A stretch of 64,000 bases of DNA from a virus: positions 85,990 to 149,989 of the IMG/VR virus record IMGVR_UViG_3300031705_000001; one strand, written 5' to 3'. The translations under genes were made by a program, and so were the position numbers. How positions within the stretch are numbered: the stretch's first letter is position 1; each line of letters opens with the position of its first letter. The notes below the pieces were generated by a model that was not told where the DNA came from, did no database searches, and was given only the letters and a program-made list of their open reading frames with translations. Below, piece by piece: positions 44,009 through 52,424 of this stretch.

Positions 44009-44255
44009 GACTAAGTTCTATCTGGGTATACATCTCAGAATGCAACCGTCAGAGATCGAAAATATGTACTACTACGAGTTTTGGTATTATTTAAAGAATC
44101 TTTCGGAATACATTAAAGAGAAGAATAATCAGAACAAGGATCAGGAAGAACAGTCGGCGCAGCAACAGAGCGATATGAGCTCTAAGTACAAAACGCCTTC
44201 GATGCCTAAGATCCCACAGATGAGTGCACCTTCAATGAAGATGCCCAAATTCTAA
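44007..44255 (+). CDS. Frameshift extension of the tail chaperone (frame 2)
   Basis: This frame, +1 relative to the upstream gene, encodes KTKFYLGIHLRMQPSEIENMYYYEFWYYLKNLSEYI then a Gln/Lys- and Pro/Met-rich tail. LHMQPSEI...FWxYL is what second-frame chaperone domains look like. CTT TAA allows the P-site tRNA to slip to TTT, as in bacterial prfB (CTT TGA), giving a fusion of about 416 aa; a -2 shift would reach the same frame. Alternatively it is translated alone from ATG 44040 or 43887. The frame is open back to 43887, so the exact site is unproven. Confidence 0.6.
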   Translation, partial: KTKFYLGIHLRMQPSEIENMYYYEFWYYLKNLSEYIKEKNNQNKDQEEQSAQQQSDMSSKYKTPSMPKIPQMSAPSMKMPKF

Positions 44256-44256
44256 A

Positions 44257-44266
44257 GATATATAAA
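44257..44266 (+). promoter_or_regulatory. Late promoter core
   Basis: GATATATAAA directly after the chaperone stop, upstream of a terminator-like hairpin and the tape measure. A second degenerate copy (gatatacacataa, 44318) lies closer to the gene. Confidence 0.55.
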
Positions 44267-44276
44267 GAGTACATAG

Positions 44277-44305
44277 ACAAACGCTACATTAGTAGCGTTT
44301 GTTTT
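44277..44305 (+). terminator. Intrinsic terminator before the tape measure
   Basis: ACAAACGCTAC / GTAGCGTTTGT, 11-bp perfect stem with ATTA loop, then TTTTAT. Confidence 0.8.
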
Positions 44306-44330
44306 ATACTAAAAAAGATATACACATAAA

Positions 44331-47300
44331 TTGGCAGCACTAATACCACCATTTTTAGCCAGCGCATTCGAAAGAATGGGTTCAGGTAATAAATTCTTAG
44401 AACAGATAACAGTTAATACCCAGAAAACAGCAACATCGGTTTCTGTAGGTGGTGACCTGTACAAAAAAATTGATGAACTTGTCAAAGCGCTAAAGGGCGG
44501 CAAGGCCTCAGGTGGAAGCAGCAAACTTTCTATTAAAGAAGCATTAGTACTTAGAATTACTTCAGGTGCATTAGAACCTATTGGACTTGGTTTAGGTATA
44601 ATTGTAGATTCATTGAATCGTGCACCAGACGGTGAAGAACTTAAAATAAAAATGGAAGCGCTGACTAACGGTCTTCTATCACTTGGTGATGTAGGTTGGT
44701 CAATATTAAAGTTTGCAGGATTAATGATATTAGCATTACCGCTATTAATTCTTGCAGGACTCGCAATGATAGTAACAGTACCACTAATTAAATTAATGGT
44801 AGACGGTCTAATGTGGGCTACTAAGAAATTAACTAAGAAAGGATTAAAAAACATTGCAGCACTTGGTGATGTAGGTAAAGCTTTAATGATACTATCAGTG
44901 AGTTTAGTATTAGTTGCGTTATTAGCACCTTATGCATTAAAGGGATTATTAGTAGCAGGTGCAATATTACTAGGATTCGGATTGATGTTAATGGTACTAG
45001 ATAAAATGGGACTAGATCCAAAGGGTATCAAAAAACTTGGAAATGCATTAAAATCACTAGCACTTGGTTTATTAGGACTTAGTTTAACACTTGTGTTGAT
45101 AGGATTTATTGGATCTTATGTTTTAGCAGGATTAGGAACAGCAGTGATGGTTGTATTAACAATCGGTGCAATGTTCTGGTTATTAGATAAGATGCAAGTT
45201 GATAAATCAATGAAAAAAACAGGCTTAGCACTTATATTTGCTGCAGGAGCAATATTGTCAGTATCTATAGCATTAGTATTATCTCACCTTATATTAGGAA
45301 GTATTGGTTTTGAAGAAGTAGCGAAAGTCATGTTAATTGTGGCAGGTATAGCAGTAGTATTCGGTGTTATTGGATTAGCTGGTAAACAAATTAGAAAAGG
45401 AGCTAAGGCTCTTATATTTGCAGCCGGAGCAATCGTTGCACTTTCTGTAGCTATTTGGATCATGCAAATGGTTTTAGGTAATATGACAGGAGATGATGTT
45501 TTAACATCGTATAAAGTACTTGCAGTTATTGCAGGTATAGGAATAGTAATGGCAGTTGCAGGTTTAGCACACAAACAAATTAAAAAAGGTGCAATAGCAA
45601 TGGGCTTTGCAGCAATATCGTTAATAGCAATAGGAATTGGTGTGGCAGTAATGGGCTGGGCAGTTAAAGACTTAGAATGGAAACACATCGGTATGATGGG
45701 TGCAATTATAGGTGGCTTAGCAGTAGCATTTGGAGTAGCAGGAATAGGTCCAATACCACTAGCAATTGTATTAGGTTCAGCAGCAATGGCAGTAGCCGGA
45801 CTTGCTTTACTACCAATAGGGTTAGGTGTATCGGTTTTCGGTGCAGCAATTAAAGATTTAACATGGGAACATGTTGGTATGATGGGTGCAATAGTTGTTG
45901 GAGTAGGTCTTGCCATGGCAGGTGCCGGTTTAGCTTCTCCATTTATAATAGCAGGTTCAGCAGCAATGGCAATCGCCGGTGGTGCATTGTTTGCTATTGG
46001 AAAAGGAATCACTCCATTAGCATCTATTAATTTCAAAAAATTATTCACAGGTACAGGTTTATTTGCACCTTCAGGACAAGAAACAGAAGGCTTTATGGGA
46101 ATTGGTGGTGGAAGACCAAAGACATATTTAGAAGTTATGATAGAATCTATGAGAGATTCATTTGCTCTTAATCCATTTACAATTCCATTAGTAATTGCAG
46201 GGTCTGCAGCTATGATATTAGTTGGAAAGGCTTTAAATTCTATAGCAATTGGTTTAGTCGAATTTCAAAAATTATCAGAAGGCATAGATACTAATGTATT
46301 AGCAGTGAATGTAATGTTCATGACAAGTATATTATCAGAGACATTTGCAAGAATAGGTAATAAACACAAAGGAGGATTCTTATTCGGTAGTAATCCAGTA
46401 GCTGATGGTATTAAAGCTGTAATGGGAATGGGCGCAGCTCTTACCAATATAGCAGTTGGTATGCAAAACATGGCCAATCTTAGATTCCCAGTAGAATACG
46501 ATAAAGACGGTAAACCTACTAAATATGAATCAATGGATTCAGACGCACCAGTACGAGTTGCTGCAAACGCAGCTATGATCACTCGTGTTTTAGCAAAAGT
46601 ATTTGGAGATATAGGAACAGAATTTCCAGGTGGTAAAAAATCACTATGGGAATCTGTATTTGGAGGTGGAACACCATCTCCAGTAGCTGATGGTATTTCA
46701 GCTGTGATGGGAATGGGAGGAGCGCTTACTGGCGTAGCTTTAGGATTCCAAGCAATGGCAAATCTTAATTTCCCAATAGCATGGGATAAAGAAGGAAAAC
46801 CAACAAAATATGCTAAAATTTCAAATCTTTCAGCAAACGCACAAAGAGTTGCAGATAATACTAAATTAATAGTAACAGCACTGAGTGGAACCTTCGCTGA
46901 AATCGGCGCCGGTAAAACTTCTAAATGGTGGCAAGGATCCACCTCATTTGAAAAAGGAACCAAAGTAGTTAACGCATTAGGATTACCGCTTAAGAATTTA
47001 GCAGAAGGTGTTCAAAATATGGCAGATATGAAATTTGCAGATGGATACGACGCTGATGGTAAAGCAACTGGATGGACAAGTCTAAGTGACATGAAACCAG
47101 GTGCTTTAAAAAAGAAAATAGGTACTAATACTCAATTATTAATAGAAGCGCTTACCGATACATTTACGGCAATTGGTGGTGGTAAATCTAAAACATCAAG
47201 TTGGTGGCAAGGAACCACTGCATTTGAAAAGGGTATTGAAGTAATCAGTTTAATATCAGAACCTTATAAAAAATTAAGTTCTGTTGTTAAAGAATTAGTA

Positions 47301-48017
47301 GCATTCAAAGATATAGACAGTACGAAAATTAAAAATGATTTACAAAATTTAGTTGCAGGTTTTACAACAGTAGGTGAAACATCAGATGCTAATACTTTAT
47401 TTAATGCTACGAAACTTGCAATCGCAGTAGGTGACACATACGCTAAAATGAGCAACGCCATTCCTGCAATAGCAAATGCTAAAATGGATTCTGAAACAGG
47501 TGACATATTCTCTAATTTATTATTTGGTAGAGTTGACGCAGGAGATGCATCTGTTGGTTATTATAATCAAATGAAAATGCAACATGCATTAGCAGCTACT
47601 TATGGAAAGGCTGGAGAAAACTTCCCTAAAATTCAAGGAGCTATTAATTCATTGGATCTTACTAAATTAACAGAGAGTAGAAAGATGTTTGAAGCATTAG
47701 CAGTTCTATCTGAAGGCGGTTCTCCAGGAGATATTCTATCAGCAATGGGTGAATCATTAGAATCAGCAATGCAACGATTAGCAGACATGTTACAAGAATT
47801 TAAAGGCAGTGTAGAAGAAGGTAATACATCTAGTAATTCAGCATTCGAAGGTATTAAAGATGCAGTATCATCAGTTGGTGCAGCAATGAATCCACTCAAA
47901 GATAAAAACACAGCTGCCGCAGAACCTGCTAAAATGCCATCAAAAATGACAGTGACGTTAGATCAATCATCAATAGATGCTCTAAAAGAAAATGGCTTTG
48001 GTGGTGGAAATTCATAA
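44331..48017 (+). CDS. Tail tape measure protein
   Basis: 1228 aa, the longest gene here. Residues about 125-560 hold a series of hydrophobic Gly/Ala/Ile-rich segments (VALLAPYALKGLLVAGAILLGFGLMLMVL; repeated AGIxxVxxVxGLAxKQIKKG units), followed by repeated blocks (NAxxPVADGIxAVMGMGxALTxxAxGxQxMANL...) and a coiled C-terminus. This is the profile of tape measure proteins, which set tail length and later enter the host membrane. The start is TTG at 44331: other tail genes read aaattATGGCA, here aaattGGCA, as if AT had been lost. It has about nine long internal antisense ORFs, which are artefacts. Confidence 0.88.
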   Translation: MAALIPPFLASAFERMGSGNKFLEQITVNTQKTATSVSVGGDLYKKIDELVKALKGGKASGGSSKLSIKEALVLRITSGALEPIGLGLGIIVDSLNRAPDGEELKIKMEALTNGLLSLGDVGWSILKFAGLMILALPLLILAGLAMIVTVPLIKLMVDGLMWATKKLTKKGLKNIAALGDVGKALMILSVSLVLVALLAPYALKGLLVAGAILLGFGLMLMVLDKMGLDPKGIKKLGNALKSLALGLLGLSLTLVLIGFIGSYVLAGLGTAVMVVLTIGAMFWLLDKMQVDKSMKKTGLALIFAAGAILSVSIALVLSHLILGSIGFEEVAKVMLIVAGIAVVFGVIGLAGKQIRKGAKALIFAAGAIVALSVAIWIMQMVLGNMTGDDVLTSYKVLAVIAGIGIVMAVAGLAHKQIKKGAIAMGFAAISLIAIGIGVAVMGWAVKDLEWKHIGMMGAIIGGLAVAFGVAGIGPIPLAIVLGSAAMAVAGLALLPIGLGVSVFGAAIKDLTWEHVGMMGAIVVGVGLAMAGAGLASPFIIAGSAAMAIAGGALFAIGKGITPLASINFKKLFTGTGLFAPSGQETEGFMGIGGGRPKTYLEVMIESMRDSFALNPFTIPLVIAGSAAMILVGKALNSIAIGLVEFQKLSEGIDTNVLAVNVMFMTSILSETFARIGNKHKGGFLFGSNPVADGIKAVMGMGAALTNIAVGMQNMANLRFPVEYDKDGKPTKYESMDSDAPVRVAANAAMITRVLAKVFGDIGTEFPGGKKSLWESVFGGGTPSPVADGISAVMGMGGALTGVALGFQAMANLNFPIAWDKEGKPTKYAKISNLSANAQRVADNTKLIVTALSGTFAEIGAGKTSKWWQGSTSFEKGTKVVNALGLPLKNLAEGVQNMADMKFADGYDADGKATGWTSLSDMKPGALKKKIGTNTQLLIEALTDTFTAIGGGKSKTSSWWQGTTAFEKGIEVISLISEPYKKLSSVVKELVAFKDIDSTKIKNDLQNLVAGFTTVGETSDANTLFNATKLAIAVGDTYAKMSNAIPAIANAKMDSETGDIFSNLLFGRVDAGDASVGYYNQMKMQHALAATYGKAGENFPKIQGAINSLDLTKLTESRKMFEALAVLSEGGSPGDILSAMGESLESAMQRLADMLQEFKGSVEEGNTSSNSAFEGIKDAVSSVGAAMNPLKDKNTAAAEPAKMPSKMTVTLDQSSIDALKENGFGGGNS

Positions 48018-48066
48018 ACTTGAAACAAAATAAGATGTTATTGTATAATGTTTAAATACACAACAT

Positions 48067-48324
48067 ATGATAACATCAACTACATCTCAATATGATAGCT
48101 CTACTCTTACGTCAGCATCATACAGCTACAAACACAAAACTTTAATGGTTCATTTCAACCATGCTTCATATCTTTATAAAGAAGTAGAAGCCGTTGATTT
48201 TGAAAAATTCAATTCAGCTGATTCTCAGGGTAAAGCCCTTAACGAATTTATCAAAGGTAAATACGAGTTTGATAAAGTAAATGACGATATTTTAGAATTA
48301 GTAACAGAACCAAAAACAATATAA
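48067..48324 (+). CDS. KTSC-domain protein, 85 aa
   Basis: SSTLTSASYSYKHKTLMVHFNHASYLYKEVEAVDFEKFNSADSQGKALNEFIKGKYEFDKV matches the KTSC domain pattern (SSxIxxxxYxxxxxxLxVxFxxGxxYxYxxV...F..A.S.G...N..I). The domain is common in phages and bacteria; its role is unclear. A promoter-like ttgtataatg lies upstream. It overlaps nothing and is 1 base before the next gene. Confidence 0.75.
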   Translation: MITSTTSQYDSSTLTSASYSYKHKTLMVHFNHASYLYKEVEAVDFEKFNSADSQGKALNEFIKGKYEFDKVNDDILELVTEPKTI

Positions 48325-48325
48325 C

Positions 48326-48649
48326 ATGGAACAATTAGCAGCATTCGCATTAGGATCATTAGTAGTATTAGTAACATATGCCGTAGTATATGTAATTAGA
48401 TCAATTATGAAAATTAAAGCATTAACTAACGAACTTGATCTATTCAAATTAGATTTCGAAGACGTACATATCGAATTATTAGATCGTACTCATGCTCTTG
48501 ATATTAGAATTGATCAAGAAATTGACAGAGTAGATGATATTGATGATAAGCAACGAGATCTATTAAGTGAAGCAGTAGATCAGATAACAATGCACTTTGA
48601 AAATGTAGAAGAACAAATTAATTTATGTAAATCTAAAAAGAAGAAATAA
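48326..48649 (+). CDS. Membrane-anchored coiled-coil protein (possible inner spanin)
   Basis: A 107-aa protein with an N-terminal membrane helix (residues about 4-28, LAAFALGSLVVLVTYAVVYVI) and a long acidic coiled coil ending in KSKKKK. Signal-anchor plus periplasmic coil is the architecture of i-spanins of lysis cassettes, but no lipoprotein partner is visible next to it, so this is only one option. Terminator downstream. Confidence 0.55.
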   Translation: MEQLAAFALGSLVVLVTYAVVYVIRSIMKIKALTNELDLFKLDFEDVHIELLDRTHALDIRIDQEIDRVDDIDDKQRDLLSEAVDQITMHFENVEEQINLCKSKKKK

Positions 48650-48672
48650 AGACATCCCTGAAAAAGAAGAAT

Positions 48673-48703
48673 TAAGCACCTAATAAATACGGTGCTTTTT
48701 TTT
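48673..48703 (+). terminator. Intrinsic terminator
   Basis: AAGCACC / GGTGCTT stem with a 10-base loop and T8. Confidence 0.8.
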
Positions 48704-48749
48704 GAAACAAAGTGAAACCAAGTTTGTATAATAACTAAATTAACAAATC

Positions 48750-49082
48750 ATGAACAGAGAATCAATCATAGAAAGGCTATTAGATCAAGGTCACATAACA
48801 ATTAAATGGGCTGATATCATTCTTAATAAGAAAGAGAGATGTATCGATAGAATTACAGAACTACATGAAGACGGTAATATAAATACAAATGAAGCTGTAT
48901 TATTACTTAATGAGAATGTAATAGTTCCAATAATCACAATGCCAGATTTCTCATATCCACCACCAAACATGCCTTATATTCCATTTCCGCCAGGAACAGG
49001 AAATCCACCAAACATATGGTGTCAAACGACAACTGATGGTAGTGTACCACCGTATAATTATCCAATTAATGAAAAAGAGTAA
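48750..49082 (+). CDS. Hypothetical protein with Pro-rich C-terminus, 110 aa
   Basis: The N-terminal half is helical (IIERLLDQGHITIKWADIILNKKERCIDRITEL); the C-terminal half is a Pro/Tyr-rich linker (YPPPNMPYIPFPPGTGNPP). Preceded by a promoter-like tttgtataataac. The next small gene starts inside its end. Not recognised. Confidence 0.6.
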   Translation: MNRESIIERLLDQGHITIKWADIILNKKERCIDRITELHEDGNINTNEAVLLLNENVIVPIITMPDFSYPPPNMPYIPFPPGTGNPPNIWCQTTTDGSVPPYNYPINEKE

Positions 49083-49215
49083 AGATTCACGTGAAGATTA
49101 TGATCCAGGAGATCGTAAACGTAAACTTCATCTAAAAAAGAAGAAGCAACGATTAGACGATATCTATTTTAAAATTAATAGACTAGATGATCTTAACGAA
49201 TTTGAAGATGAGTAA
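49069..49215 (+). CDS. Small basic protein, 48 aa
   Basis: MKKSKDSREDYDPGDRKRKLHLKKKKQRLDDIYF..., overlapping the genes on both sides by 8-14 bases. Lys/Arg-rich then acidic; nucleic-acid binding is conceivable. Not recognised. Confidence 0.5.
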   Translation: MKKSKDSREDYDPGDRKRKLHLKKKKQRLDDIYFKINRLDDLNEFEDE

Positions 49216-49429
49216 TATGAAAGAAAACGATTTTATTTACAAGTATATTGAAAGCATTTTAGATGTACCAGGTGACATAGGTTCTGGTATCAATGGTTGT
49301 ATACCAAAGACTGTATATAATAGAGCATGTAAGATCTTAGAAGCTAATGGAGCACCAAGACCACGTATAGTTCATGTAATAGAAGATCCAGAAGTAGAAA
49401 CTACATATATCGTAGAAAATGGCGGATGA
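49208..49429 (+). CDS. Small hypothetical protein, 73 aa
   Basis: An upstream Met exists at 49187, but ATGAGTAAT at 49208 overlaps the previous stop and is the better start. MSNMKENDFIYKYIESILDVPGDIGSGINGCIPKTVYNRACKILEANG... is helical. Not recognised. Confidence 0.55.
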   Translation: MSNMKENDFIYKYIESILDVPGDIGSGINGCIPKTVYNRACKILEANGAPRPRIVHVIEDPEVETTYIVENGG

Positions 49430-49556
49430 TATGATCTTTTGGGATGAAATGTGGAATCAGTCATCACCAGATAAAAAAATACCCAAACCGGAATGTTGCG
49501 GAGATTGGGATGAATTAGGAATTTGTAATTGTAAAAAACATGAAGATAAAAACTAA
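49419..49556 (+). CDS. Small Cys-containing protein, 45 aa
   Basis: MADDMIFWDEMWNQSSPDKK ends with PECCGDWDELGICNCKK; the CC...CxC spacing could hold a metal ion. Overlaps its neighbours by 11 and 17 bases, as usual in this stretch. Confidence 0.5.
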   Translation: MADDMIFWDEMWNQSSPDKKIPKPECCGDWDELGICNCKKHEDKN

Positions 49557-49761
49557 AAACACAAAGTGGAATTTTAACTTTTCACTACCAACTATTTTAT
49601 TTGCACTACCAACCGCAGTAATAGGACATCACATACATGGAAGTATTTTCTGGTCAATAATGGACTTTATATTTTGGCCATTTGTTTGGATCAAATGGTT
49701 CATATATCATGAAGTATCAATTAGTATAATTAAAGAAACTTTTAGTTGGTTCTTTGTATAA
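49540..49761 (+). CDS. Small membrane protein, 73 aa
   Basis: MKIKTKNTKWNFNFSLPTILFALPTAVIGHHIHG then FWSIMDFIFWPFVWIKWFIYH: two hydrophobic segments, Trp/Phe-rich, with a basic N-terminus. Could act at the host membrane (exclusion or lysis). Not recognised. Confidence 0.6.
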   Translation: MKIKTKNTKWNFNFSLPTILFALPTAVIGHHIHGSIFWSIMDFIFWPFVWIKWFIYHEVSISIIKETFSWFFV

Positions 49762-49767
49762 GACTAT

Positions 49768-49977
49768 ATGCAACTAACGTACACTATATTAAACGAAGAA
49801 TATTTAAATTGGTCATCTGAAAATGGTGACGGAAGAAATTCAACTGATTTGAGGTTTGGACAATACTTATGGTCAGTATACAATAACATGTCATCATTTG
49901 TTGATGTGTTTCATTTTGAATCATGCGAAAGAACATATTCATCTTTACTAAAAGACCTTTATAAACTAGAACAATAA
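49768..49977 (+). CDS. Small hypothetical protein, 69 aa
   Basis: MQLTYTILNEEYLNWSSENGDGRNSTDLRFGQYLW..., rich in aromatic residues. Stop and next start share a base (TAATGG). Not recognised. Confidence 0.55.
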   Translation: MQLTYTILNEEYLNWSSENGDGRNSTDLRFGQYLWSVYNNMSSFVDVFHFESCERTYSSLLKDLYKLEQ

Positions 49978-50309
49978 TGGGATTACTACAAAAAGTATCT
50001 TGGAAAACAAGAAAATGGAATTTACAAATAAATCTATTAGACATTTATTTGCACGATGGCGATGGGTGCTGGGGATTTAATCTTCTACAAATTAGAAAGA
50101 ATTATATTGTTAGTTGCTTATTAGCATTTGAATGTAGATTACCAAACGGAACAAACGTTAAGAGATTTACTGTAGATAATTTTGACATATTATTCTTAGG
50201 AAAACCTAGTAGAACATGGATGGAGAACATGAACGAATCTGAATTATGGGGATATAAGAAAACAAAAAGCGAAACAATACTATATAAAATCTTACATTTT
50301 ATATTTTAA
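49977..50309 (+). CDS. Hypothetical protein, 110 aa
   Basis: MGLLQKVSWKTRKWNLQINLLDIYLHDGDGCWGFNLLQIRKNYIVSCLLAFECRLPNG...: alternating beta-type pattern in the first 70 residues. Coupled to the previous gene by a one-base overlap. Not recognised. Confidence 0.55.
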   Translation: MGLLQKVSWKTRKWNLQINLLDIYLHDGDGCWGFNLLQIRKNYIVSCLLAFECRLPNGTNVKRFTVDNFDILFLGKPSRTWMENMNESELWGYKKTKSETILYKILHFIF

Positions 50310-50343
50310 CTTAAACAATTATAAACTAGACCATATAAACAAT

Positions 50344-50817
50344 ATGAAATTAATACTAGTAGGAAAAGCAGCATCTGGAAAAGATTATTTAAAGCAGAAA
50401 TTAGAAAAGAAAGGATTTACGGTCGGCGTAAGTCATACTAGTAGAAAGGCAAGGCCTAACGAAGTAGATGGTACCGATTATCATTTTGTAACTAAAGAAC
50501 AATTTAAAGCAAAAATAGAAGCAAATGATTTTATTGAGTATATGGAATTCAATGGTTGGTTTTATGGTCAAACTGAAACCGATTTCAATGAAGCTGACGT
50601 AATGATCATGAGTAAAGATGGTTTAGATATGTTACCTGAAGAATACAGAGCTCAATGTGCAGTTATCTATTTAGATGTAGATAGAATGACTAGAATTGAA
50701 AGACTAAACTACAGAGCTGATGTAAACGATACGATACAAAGACGAATGCAAACTGACGAAGCACAATTTAAAGATTTCGAAGACTTCGACATTAGAATAA
50801 AAAACGGAGATTTTTAA
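50344..50817 (+). CDS. Guanylate-kinase-like dNMP kinase
   Basis: A 157-aa P-loop kinase. GKAASGKD (7-14) is the P-loop, and HTSRKARPNEVDGTDYHFVTKEQFKAKIEANDFIEYMEFNGWFYG is the GMP-binding segment of guanylate kinases (SxTTRxxRxxExxGxDYxF). IYLDVDRMTRIERLNYR provides the lid Arg residues. Shorter than cellular GMP kinase (about 200 aa). It would phosphorylate GMP/dGMP or another dNMP for phage DNA synthesis. Confidence 0.85.
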   Translation: MKLILVGKAASGKDYLKQKLEKKGFTVGVSHTSRKARPNEVDGTDYHFVTKEQFKAKIEANDFIEYMEFNGWFYGQTETDFNEADVMIMSKDGLDMLPEEYRAQCAVIYLDVDRMTRIERLNYRADVNDTIQRRMQTDEAQFKDFEDFDIRIKNGDF

Positions 50818-50854
50818 CAAAGATAAATAATAAACAATAACAAATAAATTAACT

Positions 50855-51367
50855 ATGAGTACAAAATTAACAAAACGCCAATCAGAATTAGCAGTAGAAA
50901 TAGATGCTATGCAAACTGAAGCTTCAGAAAAAAGATTCGACATTAAATTTGATAATGTAAAATCTATTAAAACTTTACAAGAACACCTTAACAAAGGATA
51001 TACTTGGAAAACACAAAATGCTGCAGTAGTTGTATCATTATATGATCAATTCAAATCACAAGCTAGAATGGTAACATCTGATGAAGATGCAATCGTTTCT
51101 TTAAGAGGACATGAATTGAATGCGCTTTATCAAGCATTACTTAATGTTGAAGGAACAGGAATTGAGAGCGCACGTAGATTTATCACAATGTTAACACAAG
51201 TTGGTGAATCAGTAGGTATAGCAATGCAAGAATTAAGCACAATGAATACTAAGCTTAATGAATTACATACTGAATTATCAGAAGTTGATGCTAAGTTAGA
51301 TGCTATGACGAAAGTTGAGACAGTATCACCTGAGTTAGAAACAGAAACAAATGAATCGAGCAAATAA
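50855..51367 (+). CDS. Hypothetical coiled-coil protein, 170 aa
   Basis: An N-terminal helix, a middle globular part (MVTSDEDAIVSLRGHELNALYQALLNVEGTGIESARRFITML) and a C-terminal coiled coil (LSTMNTKLNELHTELSEVDAKLDAMTKV). Overlaps the next gene by 17 bases. Not recognised. Confidence 0.6.
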   Translation: MSTKLTKRQSELAVEIDAMQTEASEKRFDIKFDNVKSIKTLQEHLNKGYTWKTQNAAVVVSLYDQFKSQARMVTSDEDAIVSLRGHELNALYQALLNVEGTGIESARRFITMLTQVGESVGIAMQELSTMNTKLNELHTELSEVDAKLDAMTKVETVSPELETETNESSK

Positions 51368-51887
51368 GAGCCAAAAACGTATTGAGTTTCTTGATCTCAT
51401 ATCAGAGTCAATAACACACAATGACATATTTGGTACAATTGATTATAAACGCAAGAATGAGGATCAGATAAAGCAATTTATCTACCCTCATCTTGTCGAA
51501 TCATTGACACAGTATGTAGTAGAAAACGATGGCAAAGAAAAACAGATCGCCAAAGAGTACGTTAAAAAGAATCTGAAATGGGAAGGTAATGTAAATACAA
51601 CAGTACATCATATTTTATTTATGGGTACACAAAACCGACCTGATATGATTGTAGAAATGAATGGACTTAAGGTTGCCATTGAATTCAAAAGAGGACAATC
51701 AGGCAGCGATCTTAGATCTGGTGTTGGTCAATCTATGATATACTCTACACATTATGATTTTGTTCTATATCTTTTCGTAGACAATTCAGATGATAGTAGA
51801 ATTAAAAACGCTCAAGGTGGAGTAAATGAAACTGAATTCGTTTCTCTGTTATGGGATCAATATAACATTAAATTTATAGTAGCATAA
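51351..51887 (+). CDS. PD-(D/E)xK nuclease-fold protein
   Basis: A 178-aa protein. RPDMIVEMNGLKVAIEFKRGQSGSDLRSGVGQSMIYS (about 97-133) has the catalytic pattern D98...E111-x-K113 followed by the helix with Gln, as in restriction-endonuclease-like and Holliday-junction-type nucleases. The N-terminal part is helical. It may cut host DNA or process phage DNA; no closer family is recognised. The next gene begins 3 bases later. Confidence 0.65.
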   Translation: MNRANKSQKRIEFLDLISESITHNDIFGTIDYKRKNEDQIKQFIYPHLVESLTQYVVENDGKEKQIAKEYVKKNLKWEGNVNTTVHHILFMGTQNRPDMIVEMNGLKVAIEFKRGQSGSDLRSGVGQSMIYSTHYDFVLYLFVDNSDDSRIKNAQGGVNETEFVSLLWDQYNIKFIVA

Positions 51888-51890
51888 TAT

Positions 51891-52406
51891 ATGAAAATAT
51901 TTGTAACATCTAACATGCAATTGGGAAGACCATCTGCCATTAAAAAATATAAAAGACCATATACAAATGTCGATGAAATGACAGATGATCTTATTTTAAA
52001 ATGGAATACAGTTGTAAAACAAGAAGATACAGTATATCATCTTGGTAATTTTGCACATGATCCAAAAACTACACAAGATTGCATTACAAGATTAAATGGT
52101 AATATCAAATTCATAGAAGGTGATTTCGATTCAGCAATTGCATTACTAGACGAAAAGAAAATGTTATCGCCTAGATGTTCAATTATTAATCGTGTAAATT
52201 TCATCAGTGATATCAATTGTGCATTTTCATATTGGCCTATGGCTGCTTGGCCCAAAAAGTCTAGTAAATCATGGTCTATTATAGGATATCCTGACAAAAA
52301 GCACAAATCAAATCCAAAGACAAGAATTATTAATGTTTCCACTGACTTATGGGGAAATGTTCCACAAGAACTCGAAAAACTAATAGGTATATTTTCTGAT
52401 TTTTAA
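51891..52406 (+). CDS. Metallophosphoesterase-like protein lacking metal ligands (probable pseudoenzyme)
   Basis: A 171-aa protein. The framework (FVTSNMQLGR...YTNVDEMTDDLILKWNTVVKQEDTVYHLGNFAHDP...ITRLNGNIKFIEGDFDSA) follows the small calcineurin-like phosphoesterases (FxxSDxHxGHxxxI...F.xxEMxxxLIxxWNxxVxxxDxVYHLGDF...LxGxxxLIxGNHD). But SDxHxGH is SNMQLGR, LGDF is LGNF and GNHD is EGDFD: essentially every metal ligand is replaced while the scaffold is kept. It may bind rather than hydrolyse a nucleotide or RNA. Ordinary decay is unlikely because the frame is intact. Confidence 0.6.
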   Translation: MKIFVTSNMQLGRPSAIKKYKRPYTNVDEMTDDLILKWNTVVKQEDTVYHLGNFAHDPKTTQDCITRLNGNIKFIEGDFDSAIALLDEKKMLSPRCSIINRVNFISDINCAFSYWPMAAWPKKSSKSWSIIGYPDKKHKSNPKTRIINVSTDLWGNVPQELEKLIGIFSDF

Positions 52407-52424
52407 TATTAAACAAGTTACTCT

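Noticed and set aside
44309-46963. Long antisense ORFs opposite the tape measure gene (up to 254 codons)
   Set aside because: They mirror the Ala/Gly/Ile codons of the tape measure, have unnatural Ala/Pro/Ile runs, no leader and no promoter.
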